In this document: in pieces, positions 24,053-32,599 of the stretch | Position numbering within the stretch: position 1 is the stretch's first letter | Layout of the letters: every line of letters starts with the position of its first letter | NCBI GenBank assembly: GCA_009801085.1 | Contig: VNWV01000001.1 | Span: forward strand, 4,030,001-4,094,000 | From: Lasiodiplodia sp. COLG20 | Taxonomy: Eukaryota > Ascomycota > Dothideomycetes > Botryosphaeriales > Botryosphaeriaceae | DNA length: 64,000 nt | Direction of reading: 5' to 3' | The notes under the pieces: model-generated | The model's database searches: none | Told to the model about the DNA's origin: nothing | What the model saw: the letters and a program-made list of their open reading frames with translations, nothing else | Program-made: the position numbers and the translations under genes

Positions 24053-24070
24053 CTCCACCACACTCCACCA
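24053..24070 (-). promoter_or_regulatory. Tandem CTCCACCA half-sites
   Basis: CTCCACCA occurs at 24053-24060 and again at 24063-24070. It is the exact reverse complement of TGGTGGAG, the right half of the palindromes found in this gene group. Position: about 145-160 bp upstream of the dehydrogenase start. Confidence 0.6.
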
Positions 24071-24184
24071 TGCGTCCGAGCGCCAGATCGGAATTCCCGC
24101 ATCTGCTCGGCACACGGCTGGCTGCCGAGTTCGTGTCCCCGCACTTGGTCATTCCGTTTTCCCCGCAGATGTACAAGGCGCCTT

Positions 24185-24198
24185 AATGTGGTGGGAAG
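24185..24198. repeat. Promoter block AATGTGGTGGGAAG, copy 1
   Basis: The same 14 bases recur at 27402-27415. In both places a GGTTAGT and, 25-35 bp later, the CTCCAC/GTGGAG palindrome follow. Confidence 0.65.
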
Positions 24199-24223
24199 GT
24201 TAGTGCGCTGGCAACGTCAGCTC

Positions 24224-24239
24224 CTCCACCTTGGTGGAG
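24224..24239. promoter_or_regulatory. Palindromic operator-like site 1
   Basis: CTCCACCTTGGTGGAG: six-base inverted arms CTCCAC/GTGGAG around four bases. About 315 bp upstream of the dehydrogenase start. Sister sites are at 27447 and 32270. Confidence 0.65.
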
Positions 24240-24546
24240 TGAACATAGTCTTTGGCGTTGACCAATCATATCGCAGGTTAATGTTGACGAAGATACGTGG
24301 AGGGATCTCTTAAAATTCCTTCGCACGGAATTATCTGCAGGGATTCAGGGTAAAGGAAATAGATAAGGCATGCCGGATTATTATATTGTATGCATTGATT
24401 GCAACGGCGTACTGTTTCAATGCGTAAGCACATAGCTCAGCGGTAACAATATATCCCTTGAGTTGCGTTCCGAAATCGCACCCCACTTTCGGGGCTTTTG
24501 CGAGTTCCCAGCAATGTGGAGGCATTACCGTGCAATAGTCTCCGCT

Positions 24547-24559
24547 TATCTTGATAAGG
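24547..24559. promoter_or_regulatory. TATCTTGATAAGG motif, copy 1
   Basis: Near-palindromic (TTATC/GATAA; contains GATA-type cores on both strands, the site class read by nitrogen GATA regulators). An identical copy is at 27486-27498 in front of the transporter gene. Confidence 0.55.
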
Positions 24560-25050
24560 TGGATAACCAACGATAACCACCACAAATATCTCTCGTCTTG
24601 ACCTTAGAGCAATTGACACACTCCGACCTGGCAAAAATTCTCTTATGCACGCAGAGACTGAAAGTATGACAAGCGGCGACACTGTAAAGTAAGGAATCCG
24701 GTATGAAAGGAGCAGGCCCAGAAGAGTCCAGTGCATAATGGAGCTGCAAAGAAAGAAAGAAAGAAAAGAAGCAAATAAAACCCGCAGAAAAGAATTCACC
24801 CACGGGGAGCAGAATACCGGAAGCATCAGGACGGGATCTCCTACAGGAGGATGTTCAGGGACAAATGGAGGAAGGCGGAAGACGAACGAAGAACACGATA
24901 AGCGGGATGGATTGCGTGCAGTTATACGTCAGCTGGTCAGCTCGTATGCTTCAAAGCTTATAGCGTATGCGAAGCAGACTAAAGGTGCCAAAGTCAATCA
25001 TAATTTAAGACCGTCTTGATTGGCTACGTTGTAACTTAATTTTATCCGTT

Positions 25051-25066
25051 GGGCGATGATTCGCCC
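25051..25066. promoter_or_regulatory. Palindrome upstream of FAD monooxygenase (distal)
   Basis: GGGCGATGATTCGCCC has six-base inverted arms around TGAT. A candidate regulator site about 700 bp upstream of the monooxygenase start; function untested. Confidence 0.45.
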
Positions 25067-25330
25067 ATAGAGTAAGTGGCGCCCTATTCATAGGTTCCCT
25101 GTTGAGATCCCCGCCGTAAATCCCAAGATTCGGCCCGGCACACCAGAGATTCCGGTCATCGCAACCTATACGGCTCTCTATTTGCTTTTTAAACCCTGCA
25201 CGGCACTGCTCTGTTCCGGAACTCCTTGCTGACATATTTTCGGATCGTAAAATATCCGGAGTAAGGGTGGTACGCGTAAGGCAGTGTGAAACAGCATGCT
25301 GGGGGCCTCAGCTTTAGTCAGGTGTACTTT

Positions 25331-25346
25331 GTTCGGCAAGCCGAAC
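25331..25346. promoter_or_regulatory. Palindrome upstream of FAD monooxygenase (proximal)
   Basis: GTTCGGCAAGCCGAAC has perfect seven-base arms around AA and contains CGG-N4-CCG, the geometry bound by some dimeric Zn2Cys6 factors. It lies about 420 bp upstream of the start codon. Confidence 0.5.
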
Positions 25347-25763
25347 ATCCGAGCGGTGTGAATGGCGGTATCGCATAGAGGGGGGTAATGTAGTCAGTTT
25401 TACGCCGGTAGAAACATGTTGAATACCAACGGTGATAAAAAGGCCTGTATTACAAGAACACAACGCCACAACGCCACAACAGCAGCCTATTGTCTTTTGA
25501 TAATTCTGTGAATTCAGTTTTCCAACAAACTAAAGGTGAAAAACATTAACCAGCTCGGGCTGTTGAAAGCTCACGCCATGTATTGCAGATCTGTGTCTTG
25601 GACCGGCTTAAATCGGTTCATCTCGGAACCAAAGCACATTTTGTATCACTATAAAGAAACGTACCTTAACGCTAGCCTTTCAGTTTAGGCAAATCAAGAG
25701 ATCATCTTCCAATCAAAGAGCCAGAAAAAAAATCTCATAATCGAAAATCCGAATCCTACGAAA

Positions 25764-27377
25764 ATGGCCAACATCCCTGCAGCTTCAACGATGAAAAGAT
25801 ACCCGCCAACCGGGCTGTCGATTCTAGTTGTTGGATCTGGCATCGGCGGACTTGGGTTTGCAATCGAGGCGTACCGCAAAGGCCATGATGTCCGAATCGT
25901 CGAACGGCGGCCGAATTTCCATGACAAAGGTAGGCTCTTGTTCGCCCTCCTCTCTCCACCACATCCACCTCCATTTACCGATCTTCACGGTCCTCTATGC
26001 TAACGTTCTTTCGCCCCTAAGGTGCTCTGATCGGCATCCAAGCGCCGGCGCTCGAAGTCTTCGAAAAATGGCCCGGCTTCACGCAACGCATGAAGCAATT
26101 CACCATGGAGCCGCACGTCCGCATGATGAAAAGCGACCAGACGCTCATCGGCGACTTCCCGCTAGGCAACTCGAAGCACCCGGCGATGCCGATGAGCCGG
26201 CCGTCCTTCCACGAGCTGCTCTACGACTACGCTCGCGAACTGGGCATCCCCGTCGCGCTGGGCAAGAGCGTCGTCGAGTACTTCGAGGACGGGTCGCGCG
26301 GCGGCGTGACGTACGCCGACGCCTCGACGGAGACGGCGGACGTGGTCATCGCGGCGGACGGCGTGGGGTCCCGCGCGTGGGCGCTGGTGACCGGCGAGAA
26401 GCAGGCGGCGACGCCGAGCGGCTTCTCGGTGCACCTGGTGACGTATCCGACGGAAAGGGCGCTGGCGAACCCGGTGGTCAAGGAGGGCTTTGGGGATTTG
26501 GAGAGCGGTGTTATGTTCAACTTGGGCCCCGGCGCGCACTTCGTCATCGGCAAGTCGCCCAGGGAGACGACGTGGTGCTTGATCACTCGGGTGCGTTGGC
26601 CAGCTTCTGCTTCCCCTTTCGTTACTCAAGCCATCGTCAGATCACGCTAATACGGTTGACAGGACCAACCCGACGCGACGGAGGACTGGGGCGGCAAGGG
26701 CTCCGCCGCGGCTGCCCTGGCTGAGATGCAGAGCTGGGCGCCCTTCTACAAGGAGCTCGTCAAGACGGCGCCCGAAGACGACATTCTACTCTGGCGCCTC
26801 ATGTGGCGCGACCCCCAGCCCAAGTGCGTGTCGCCGCTCGGCCGCGTCGTGCAGATCGGAGACGCGGCGCACCCCTTCCTGCCCACGTCGGCTGCGGGAG
26901 CGAGCATGGCGCTGGAGGACGGCTGCAGCCTGGCGTCGTGCCTGCAGTTGAGCGGGAAGAGTAACGTGCCGCTGGCGTTGAGAGTGCATAATCTCTTCAG
27001 GTTGGTCTGCCGTCGAGTTATTGTGGGTTTTGATGAAGAAGTCAAGTAACTTATGTGCAATCAGGTTCGAGCGCGTGTGCTGCGCGCAGAAGCTTGGCTT
27101 CCGCAATCGTGAGATGTTCCACAAGACCGACTGGGACGGCGTCGAGAACGACCCCGGCTCGGTGGGTGTCTTCGCGGGCGACTGGCTGGGCCGGCATCAT
27201 GTCGAGCAGTACGTCTACGACAACTACGGCAACGCTGCTCGCTCGATCCTCGAGGGTACGCATTTCGAGAACACCAATTCGGTGCCTGGATTCAAGTTCA
27301 GGCCCTGGACGGTGAAGGAACTCTTGGAGGCTTCGGATAAGGGACAGCCAGTCATCGACGAGGGCGAGTGGTATTAG
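25764..27377 (+). CDS. FAD-dependent monooxygenase (salicylate hydroxylase-like)
   Basis: Model join(25764..25929,26022..26590,26663..27000,27065..27377), 461 aa, three introns. FAD-binding elements of the group A flavin hydroxylases are present in order: GSGIGGLG (residues 24-31) with Glu at the end of the second strand, and VVQIGDAAHPFLPTSAAGA (about 308-325), the GD motif that contacts the FAD ribityl. Such enzymes hydroxylate aromatic or heteroaromatic rings with NAD(P)H and oxygen. No transmembrane segment, so probably cytosolic. Exons are GC-rich compared with the AT-richer long promoter. It is followed after 263 bp by a transporter in the same direction. Specific substrate unknown; ring hydroxylation of a nitrogen heterocycle would fit the neighbours but is inference. 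Confidence 0.92.
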
Positions 27378-27401
27378 GATATCCGGATATGTAGCGGCTG
27401 C

Positions 27402-27415
27402 AATGTGGTGGGAAG
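27402..27415. repeat. Promoter block AATGTGGTGGGAAG, copy 2
   Basis: Identical to 24185-24198; located just after the monooxygenase stop and before the transporter start. Confidence 0.65.
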
Positions 27416-27446
27416 ATATCGGAACGGTTAGTAGCGTCCGTCACGA

Positions 27447-27461
27447 CTCCACTTGGTGGAG
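27447..27461. promoter_or_regulatory. Palindromic operator-like site 2
   Basis: CTCCACTTGGTGGAG, six-base inverted arms with a three-base centre, 180 bp upstream of the transporter start. Confidence 0.65.
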
Positions 27462-27485
27462 GCGCCACGACCGATAATCCTCGGC

Positions 27486-27498
27486 TATCTTGATAAGG
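27486..27498. promoter_or_regulatory. TATCTTGATAAGG motif, copy 2
   Basis: Identical to 24547-24559; about 143 bp upstream of the transporter start. Confidence 0.55.
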
Positions 27499-27640
27499 AA
27501 GGCGGCTATATCCAACTAGCTTTCTCAGCACTGCAATGAAATGCTCACATCCACCTGCCCATGCGGAGCTCCGTGGAATGATCTTTGCCTGACAATTACC
27601 TTCTCGTTCACACTCCACTCCAATCAGCCGGGGAACTACC

Positions 27641-29258
27641 ATGTCGGACGCCCAGGTGAGCAAGACTGCGCCACAGCCCGACAAGGGTCCCATCGAACAC
27701 CAAACCGCCGGTGGTGATGTCGAATTTGGCAGTTGTGCGGTCAAGGATGTACGAAATGTCGACGAGGCTTTGGAGTTTACCGGAAACGGTGCAGAGGAGA
27801 TTCACTACTCTGAGGAGGAAGAGCGAGCCGTGTTGCGCAAGATTGACTGGAACATCATCCCCCTGCTTTGCTGGGTGTACATGATCCAATTTGCAGACAA
27901 GACCTCGCTCAACTACGCCTCGTTGATGGGGATCCGTGAAGATGCAAATCTCGATCCCAATTCGCAGCAGTACAGCTGGATCTCCAGCATCTTCTACGCC
28001 GGATACATATTCTGGGAGCAAGTCCCCCCTTAGCCGCATCACTTCAAAAGTATCTAACATCAGCCACAGATTCCCCACCACGTACTTGCTCCGCCGCCTG
28101 CCGCTCGGCAAATACACATCCGTCAACATCTTCCTGTGGGGCGCCATCCTCACCTGCCACGCCGCATCGCACAGCTACTCAGCCCTGATGGCCGTGCGCT
28201 TCTTCCTCGGCGCCTTCGAAGCAACCATCACGCCGGCCTTCGTCCTCTTCACCTCCATCTGGTACAAGAAGAACGAGCAAGCCCAACGCATCGGCTACTG
28301 GCTCAGCTGCAACGGCATCGCGCTCCTCATCATGGGGCCCATCGCCTACGGCCTGTCGGGCGTCAAGAACGCATCCCTCCCCGCGTGGGAGATCCTCTTC
28401 CTCATGCTCGGCCTGCTGACCGTCGTCACCGGCGCCGTCGCCTTCTTCCTCATGCCGGACAACCAGACGAACGCGGCGTTCCTGACCCTGCGCGAGAAGA
28501 AGATCGCCGTCGACCGCATCCGCGGCAACCACCAGGGCATCGGCAACCGCGTGTGGAAGTGGGACCAGTTCCGGGAAGCGCTGCGCGACGTGCGCACGTG
28601 GCTGTACGTGCTGTTCTCGCTGCTGATGAACATCCCCAACGGCGGCATCACGACGTTCGGCTCCATCGTCATCAAGTCGTTCGGCGTCGACGACCGCATG
28701 GCGCTGCTCCTCAACATGCCGACCGGCGTCGTCGACATTTCGGCGAAGCTGCTGTTTCCGTGGGTGTCGGACAAGCTGCTGGACCGGTCGCTGCCGGCGT
28801 TCGTCGCGATCCTGATTCCGATGGTCGGCGGGATCATGATGATTGTGATTCCGTTGACGCACAAGGCGGCGCTGCTGGTCGGGTACTACTTCATCGGCGC
28901 GGCGGGCGCGTCGTGGTGCTTGGTCATGGCTATGATCTCGACGAACACGCTTGGCTTCACCAAGAAGGCGACTGTCAACGGCCTGCAGATTCTGGCCTAC
29001 GCCGCTGGCAATTGGATCGGGCCGCAGACGTTCAGGTCGAATGATGCGCCTGATTATTACTACGGGAAGCTGATGGTGGCTATCATGTATGGCTTGGCTG
29101 CTATCACGCTGCTCATCATTCGCTTCGTGAATGTTATGGAGAACCGGAGGAGAGACAGGGCTGCTGCTGAGATGGATATGGATGCTTCGGATGAAGCTGA
29201 CAACGAGTTTGCGGATCTGACCGACTTCCAGCAGAAGAACTTCCGCTACGTCATCTAA
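27641..29258 (+). CDS. MFS transporter, allantoate permease (Dal5)-like
   Basis: Model join(27641..28017,28070..29258), 521 aa. The intron is GC-AG: the donor reads GCAAGT and gives the expected GYIFWEFPTTYLLRRLPLGKY; the nearest GT donor would break the frame. Anion:cation symporter family features: LRKIDWNIIPLL entering TM1, DKTSLNYA, GYIFWEFPTTYLL, and ALMAVRFFLGAFEA, with about 12 hydrophobic segments. The family imports allantoate, ureidosuccinate, nicotinate, biotin precursors, dipeptides and similar organic anions. Both tails are hydrophilic, the C-terminal one acidic. It follows the FAD monooxygenase in the same direction and has its own palindrome and GATA-like motif upstream, consistent with induced uptake of the group's substrate. 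Confidence 0.93.
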
Positions 29259-29842
29259 ATCGGGAATATTTCCATCAGCAATCTGCAAGATTCTCTACGA
29301 AGCGGGGTCGGGTATATGTCATGTTTTCTTGTCTAATTATGGTATGAAGGCGGTTTGGCATGGTGCAAGAAGCGTTTGAATTGATATTTGAATTTCGTGG
29401 TGTTTGATACTCAAAAGGGGAGTATGCTCAATAGCAGATAAAGTACGGGTCTGTGAATATTTGCTTCTAATTTAGGTGTACCTTTTATTCCACTCGGTAT
29501 CCAACAAAGCTTGCTATACTCCCACTTAAGTGAACAGTCTTGTCGGCTGCTAGCATACAATTGTGAAGAGTTCAAATTAACCTCTATTTCATGCTTTTGT
29601 GTAGTTGCGCACATACAGTTTTTTTTCCTGCCGAGGAACTTCAATGGAAAGAGCGGATTAGAAAGAAATTAACCTATTTGCGGCTGCGAAGTACGCCACA
29701 CTCGTCCTATAGGGGAAATTTGATGCCGACAGACGATGCTTTGAGAAGAGCATGCGACAGTAGCCGCAAAAATAATTCAGGCAAAAGACAACTTTCATAA
29801 AAGACAGCAATTTCGAGCTCGAAAGGAAATGGTCATTCAATT
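29259..29842. other. Gap between convergent genes
   Basis: 584 bp of AT-richer sequence between the ends of the transporter and the leftward Baeyer-Villiger-type gene. No gene, repeat or RNA was recognised. Confidence 0.5.
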
Positions 29843-32040
29843 CTACTGCGCCATAAATATCCGAATATCATCATCCGAAAACTTCGGCTGCACATCCCCA
29901 CAGTCCAACAAGCCCAAATACCACGTAATATCCCTGCCATCAATCTCCCTCGCCGCAAAGCCGTTTCCGAGGTAGTAAAACCTGTTCCGGTCCGCGTACT
30001 TCAGCTCGTAGTCCTCCCAGCGCGGCGCCTTCATGCTCTCGAAGAAGTGCGTCCGCGAGCCGGGCCACATCATGACCTCGCCGTCGACGGTGCCCTGCTT
30101 GAACCACGAGCGGCACGGCGACGTCCACGCCGTGCGCGGCAGGAAGACGCGTCTGTGCTCGGCGAAGTCGGCGACGGCGGCTTCCGTCGGCGCGAACGAG
30201 GTCAGGTACTCTATCGACATCTTCTCCAGCATCTGGATGAAGTGCCGCGAGAGGACTTCGGTGATGGGCAAGAAGCTGCCGTGGCCGTAGGGACCGAAGG
30301 GGCCGTTGAAGACTGGTGGTGGCGGTGGTTAGTGAGAGAGCGCGAGCAGGGGGGGTGGTGGGTGGCTGGGCTGGTACGTACTCAGGTAGTTGGGGAAGTG
30401 CGGGACGGATATCGATAGGTAGGTGCTGGGGATGTCCTTCCACTCTTCGCTGAGGCTGCGTCCGCCGCGACCGATGGTGGGGTACCTGGGGCGCCAGGAC
30501 ACGTCGAAGCCGGTGGCGCAGACGATGACGTCGAATTCGTGTTCCACACCGTCGGCGGTTTTGATGCCCTTCTCGGTGATTTCTTGGATCGACTGGGATA
30601 CGACCGTGACGTTGTCTTCGCAGAGCGCCTCGAGGTAGCCGTTTCCGGGAGTGGGCCTGCGGCAGCCGACTGCGAAGTCTGTCGGGACGATCATGTCGGC
30701 GATCTCTGGTTTGGCGCTGAGCTTGCGTCGCATCTCCTTCTCTGCGAACTGTGTAACTATTAGCTTCTGGGCATACAGGGTGAGAGTGCGGCACTCACCG
30801 CTCTGGCATCAGCTTGTTCTTTTGAGCCATTGATGATGAACTTGAAACGGGAGTTCAGCTCGGACTCGATGGTCTTTCTGTAAGTCAAGTACTTCTTCGG
30901 GTCCTTCCGAAGAACTTCCTTCTGCTCCTCCGTGTCTGGAACCTGTCAGCCACGCCAGCGTCTGAGATGGATCCACTCACAATTGAAGTTTGCCCCATCC
31001 TTCCCTGCGTATCTCTGACCAAAGCCAGCCGTGACCCAAGATGTGCTCCTGATAAAACACGACAGCGATTTCACAGCTATTCATGAAGATCAGCACACCG
31101 CCCGGAAAGCACCGCCACTCCCCCACTCACCAGGCTGAATATTCGGCACAATCTGCACAGCAGACGACCCGCCCCCAATAACAGCAACACGCTTGCCCGC
31201 CAAGTCAATACGATCATCCCAGGCCGCACTGTGCAGCATGGGACCCTTGAACGTCTCCCGCCCCTTGATCGCCGGCCATTTCCACTTGCTGCAAAAACAC
31301 AGCCGTCAGCTTTCTTTCCCCGACGGAAACAGGGGGATTGGACGACAACCCACTTCAGCACCCCGCTAGCGTTGATCAGGACGTGCGCCTTGTCCTCAAT
31401 CACATCGTCCGCATCCGCGCCGCGCTGGACCCGCACGCGCCACTGCTGCTCCTCCTCATCCCACGCCGCGCCGACGACCGTGTGGCGCAGCCGCACGTAC
31501 TTCAGCAACCCGTAATCCTCCGCGACCTTCTTGAAATACGCCAGGATCTCCGGCGCCCGCGAGTAACTGCCACCCCGCTGCGTCAGCCTTATGCCCCGTT
31601 CCCCCACCCGGGGAGGCAGGGCGGGTGGAGGGCAAAGGAATCAAAAAAAAAAAAAAAACATACTACGACGACCACTCCGCCGACGGCGCCCACGAGTACT
31701 GGTACAAGACCGACGGGATGTCGCACGCGCAGCCCGGGTACTTGTTCTCGAACCACGTCCCGCCTATCTCGGCGTTTTTCTCGTAGCACACCAGGTCGAC
31801 GTCGAGCGAAGAAGAAGTGTCGACGTCGTGCGCGAAGTTCAGGGCGCTGGCGCCGGCGCCGATGACGATGACGCGCAGTTTGCGGCCCGTGCGGCTGGGC
31901 TGCTCGAGGACGGTGTAGGGGGTGGAGCGGGATGCGAATGAGGAGGGGGCGGAGGTGGCGGTGGCGGTGGCGGTGCCATTGGCGACCTTGGTTTTGATCG
32001 TTTCGGTGGGGATGGACGGCTCGATGGCGGAGGGGGGCAT
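29843..32040 (-). CDS. Baeyer-Villiger-type flavin monooxygenase
   Basis: Model complement(join(29843..30312,30382..30748,30799..30935,30981..31076,31131..31288,31354..31566,31664..32040)), 605 aa, six introns, all junctions in frame. First Rossmann loop is GAGASA (61-66), the second GGGSSA (235-240). Between them [12 protein letters not shown] (210-221) matches the Baeyer-Villiger fingerprint F-x-G-x3-H-x3-W-[PD]. Later come the typical [25 protein letters not shown] and [12 protein letters not shown] blocks. Such enzymes insert oxygen next to a ketone, or oxygenate N or S, using NADPH and FAD. The first loop has Ala where GxGxxG has its third Gly, as seen in fungal relatives. An Ala/Thr/Ser-rich stretch sits at 20-40. 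Intron 1 carries a run of 16 T on the coding strand. Divergent from the oxoprolinase gene and sharing its promoter. Confidence 0.93.
31643..31658. repeat. Poly-A tract (16 A) in an intron
   Basis: Uninterrupted A run on the plus strand inside intron 1 of the Baeyer-Villiger-type gene, close to its GTATGT donor. Likely length-variable. Confidence 0.8.
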
Positions 32041-32269
32041 GGTGGACAACGACTGAGGTGGAGTGCGGACGGGGAGCAGGTGGACAAACAAAAATGCGAA
32101 GAAAAGCTATGGATTACTGCAAACCAAGAGCTCCGCCTGCTGCAGCCGGCTGCTTATACGTGCTACTTCAAGGATCTCCATTGTCGGGCCACAGGCATTG
32201 CAACCAGCGCACGCGATCCGGCATGTGGTGTGGTGGTGGTGGTTGTGTGGAGGGGCGGCGGCGGCGATC

Positions 32270-32284
32270 CTCCACATGGTGGAG
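32270..32284. promoter_or_regulatory. Palindromic operator-like site 3
   Basis: CTCCACATGGTGGAG, six-base inverted arms with a three-base centre; 230 bp from the BVMO start and 316 bp from the oxoprolinase start. Confidence 0.65.
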
Positions 32285-32465
32285 CTCGAACGTCCGCTCG
32301 GCTGGGTGCGAGCGGTGCCGAGACTCCCGCAACGGGCCTGCCGGCGGGCGCCCGGGAAAGTCAGTTTACCCCGCACCAGCTAATAGTGCACGGCAGCGGT
32401 CGCCGATCTGATTAGGCCGATGTAGGGGCACTGTTGTGCTGCGGTGTGGTCTTGATGCAATTGGG

Positions 32466-32473
32466 TGGTGGAG
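32466..32473 (+). promoter_or_regulatory. TGGTGGAG half-site
   Basis: Exact half of the palindromes above, about 127 bp upstream of the oxoprolinase start codon. Confidence 0.45.
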
Positions 32474-32599
32474 GGTTTAGCATATAGGGAATATGCTGGC
32501 CTGTTTCCGGCTGTCTCTCCTCTTTCAGATCTTGGCCCAACTCCCACAATTCTTCTAATCTTTTTTTTGGTGTTGCAGTGCTAGGCTGTCGCGTGAACC

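Larger units (their letters stand above)
23910..25763. promoter_or_regulatory. Long divergent promoter region of the catabolic-type group
   Basis: 1.85 kb without a convincing gene between the dehydrogenase (leftward) and FAD monooxygenase (rightward). It holds many symmetric sites, listed separately: tandem CTCCACCA at 24053 and 24063, a palindrome at 24224, TATCTTGATAAGG at 24547, and two further perfect palindromes at 25051 and 25331. An ATG frame at 24738-25019 is Lys/Arg-rich and has no support as a gene. Confidence 0.6.
32041..32599. promoter_or_regulatory. Shared divergent promoter (BVMO / oxoprolinase)
   Basis: 559 bp between two start codons, with no convincing gene. It contains the third palindrome (32270-32284) near the middle and an extra TGGTGGAG half-site at 32466-32473 nearer the oxoprolinase gene. 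Confidence 0.6.

Noticed and set aside
24738..25019. 93-codon ATG frame in the long promoter region
   Set aside because: Lys/Arg-rich, no domain or splice support, probably chance.
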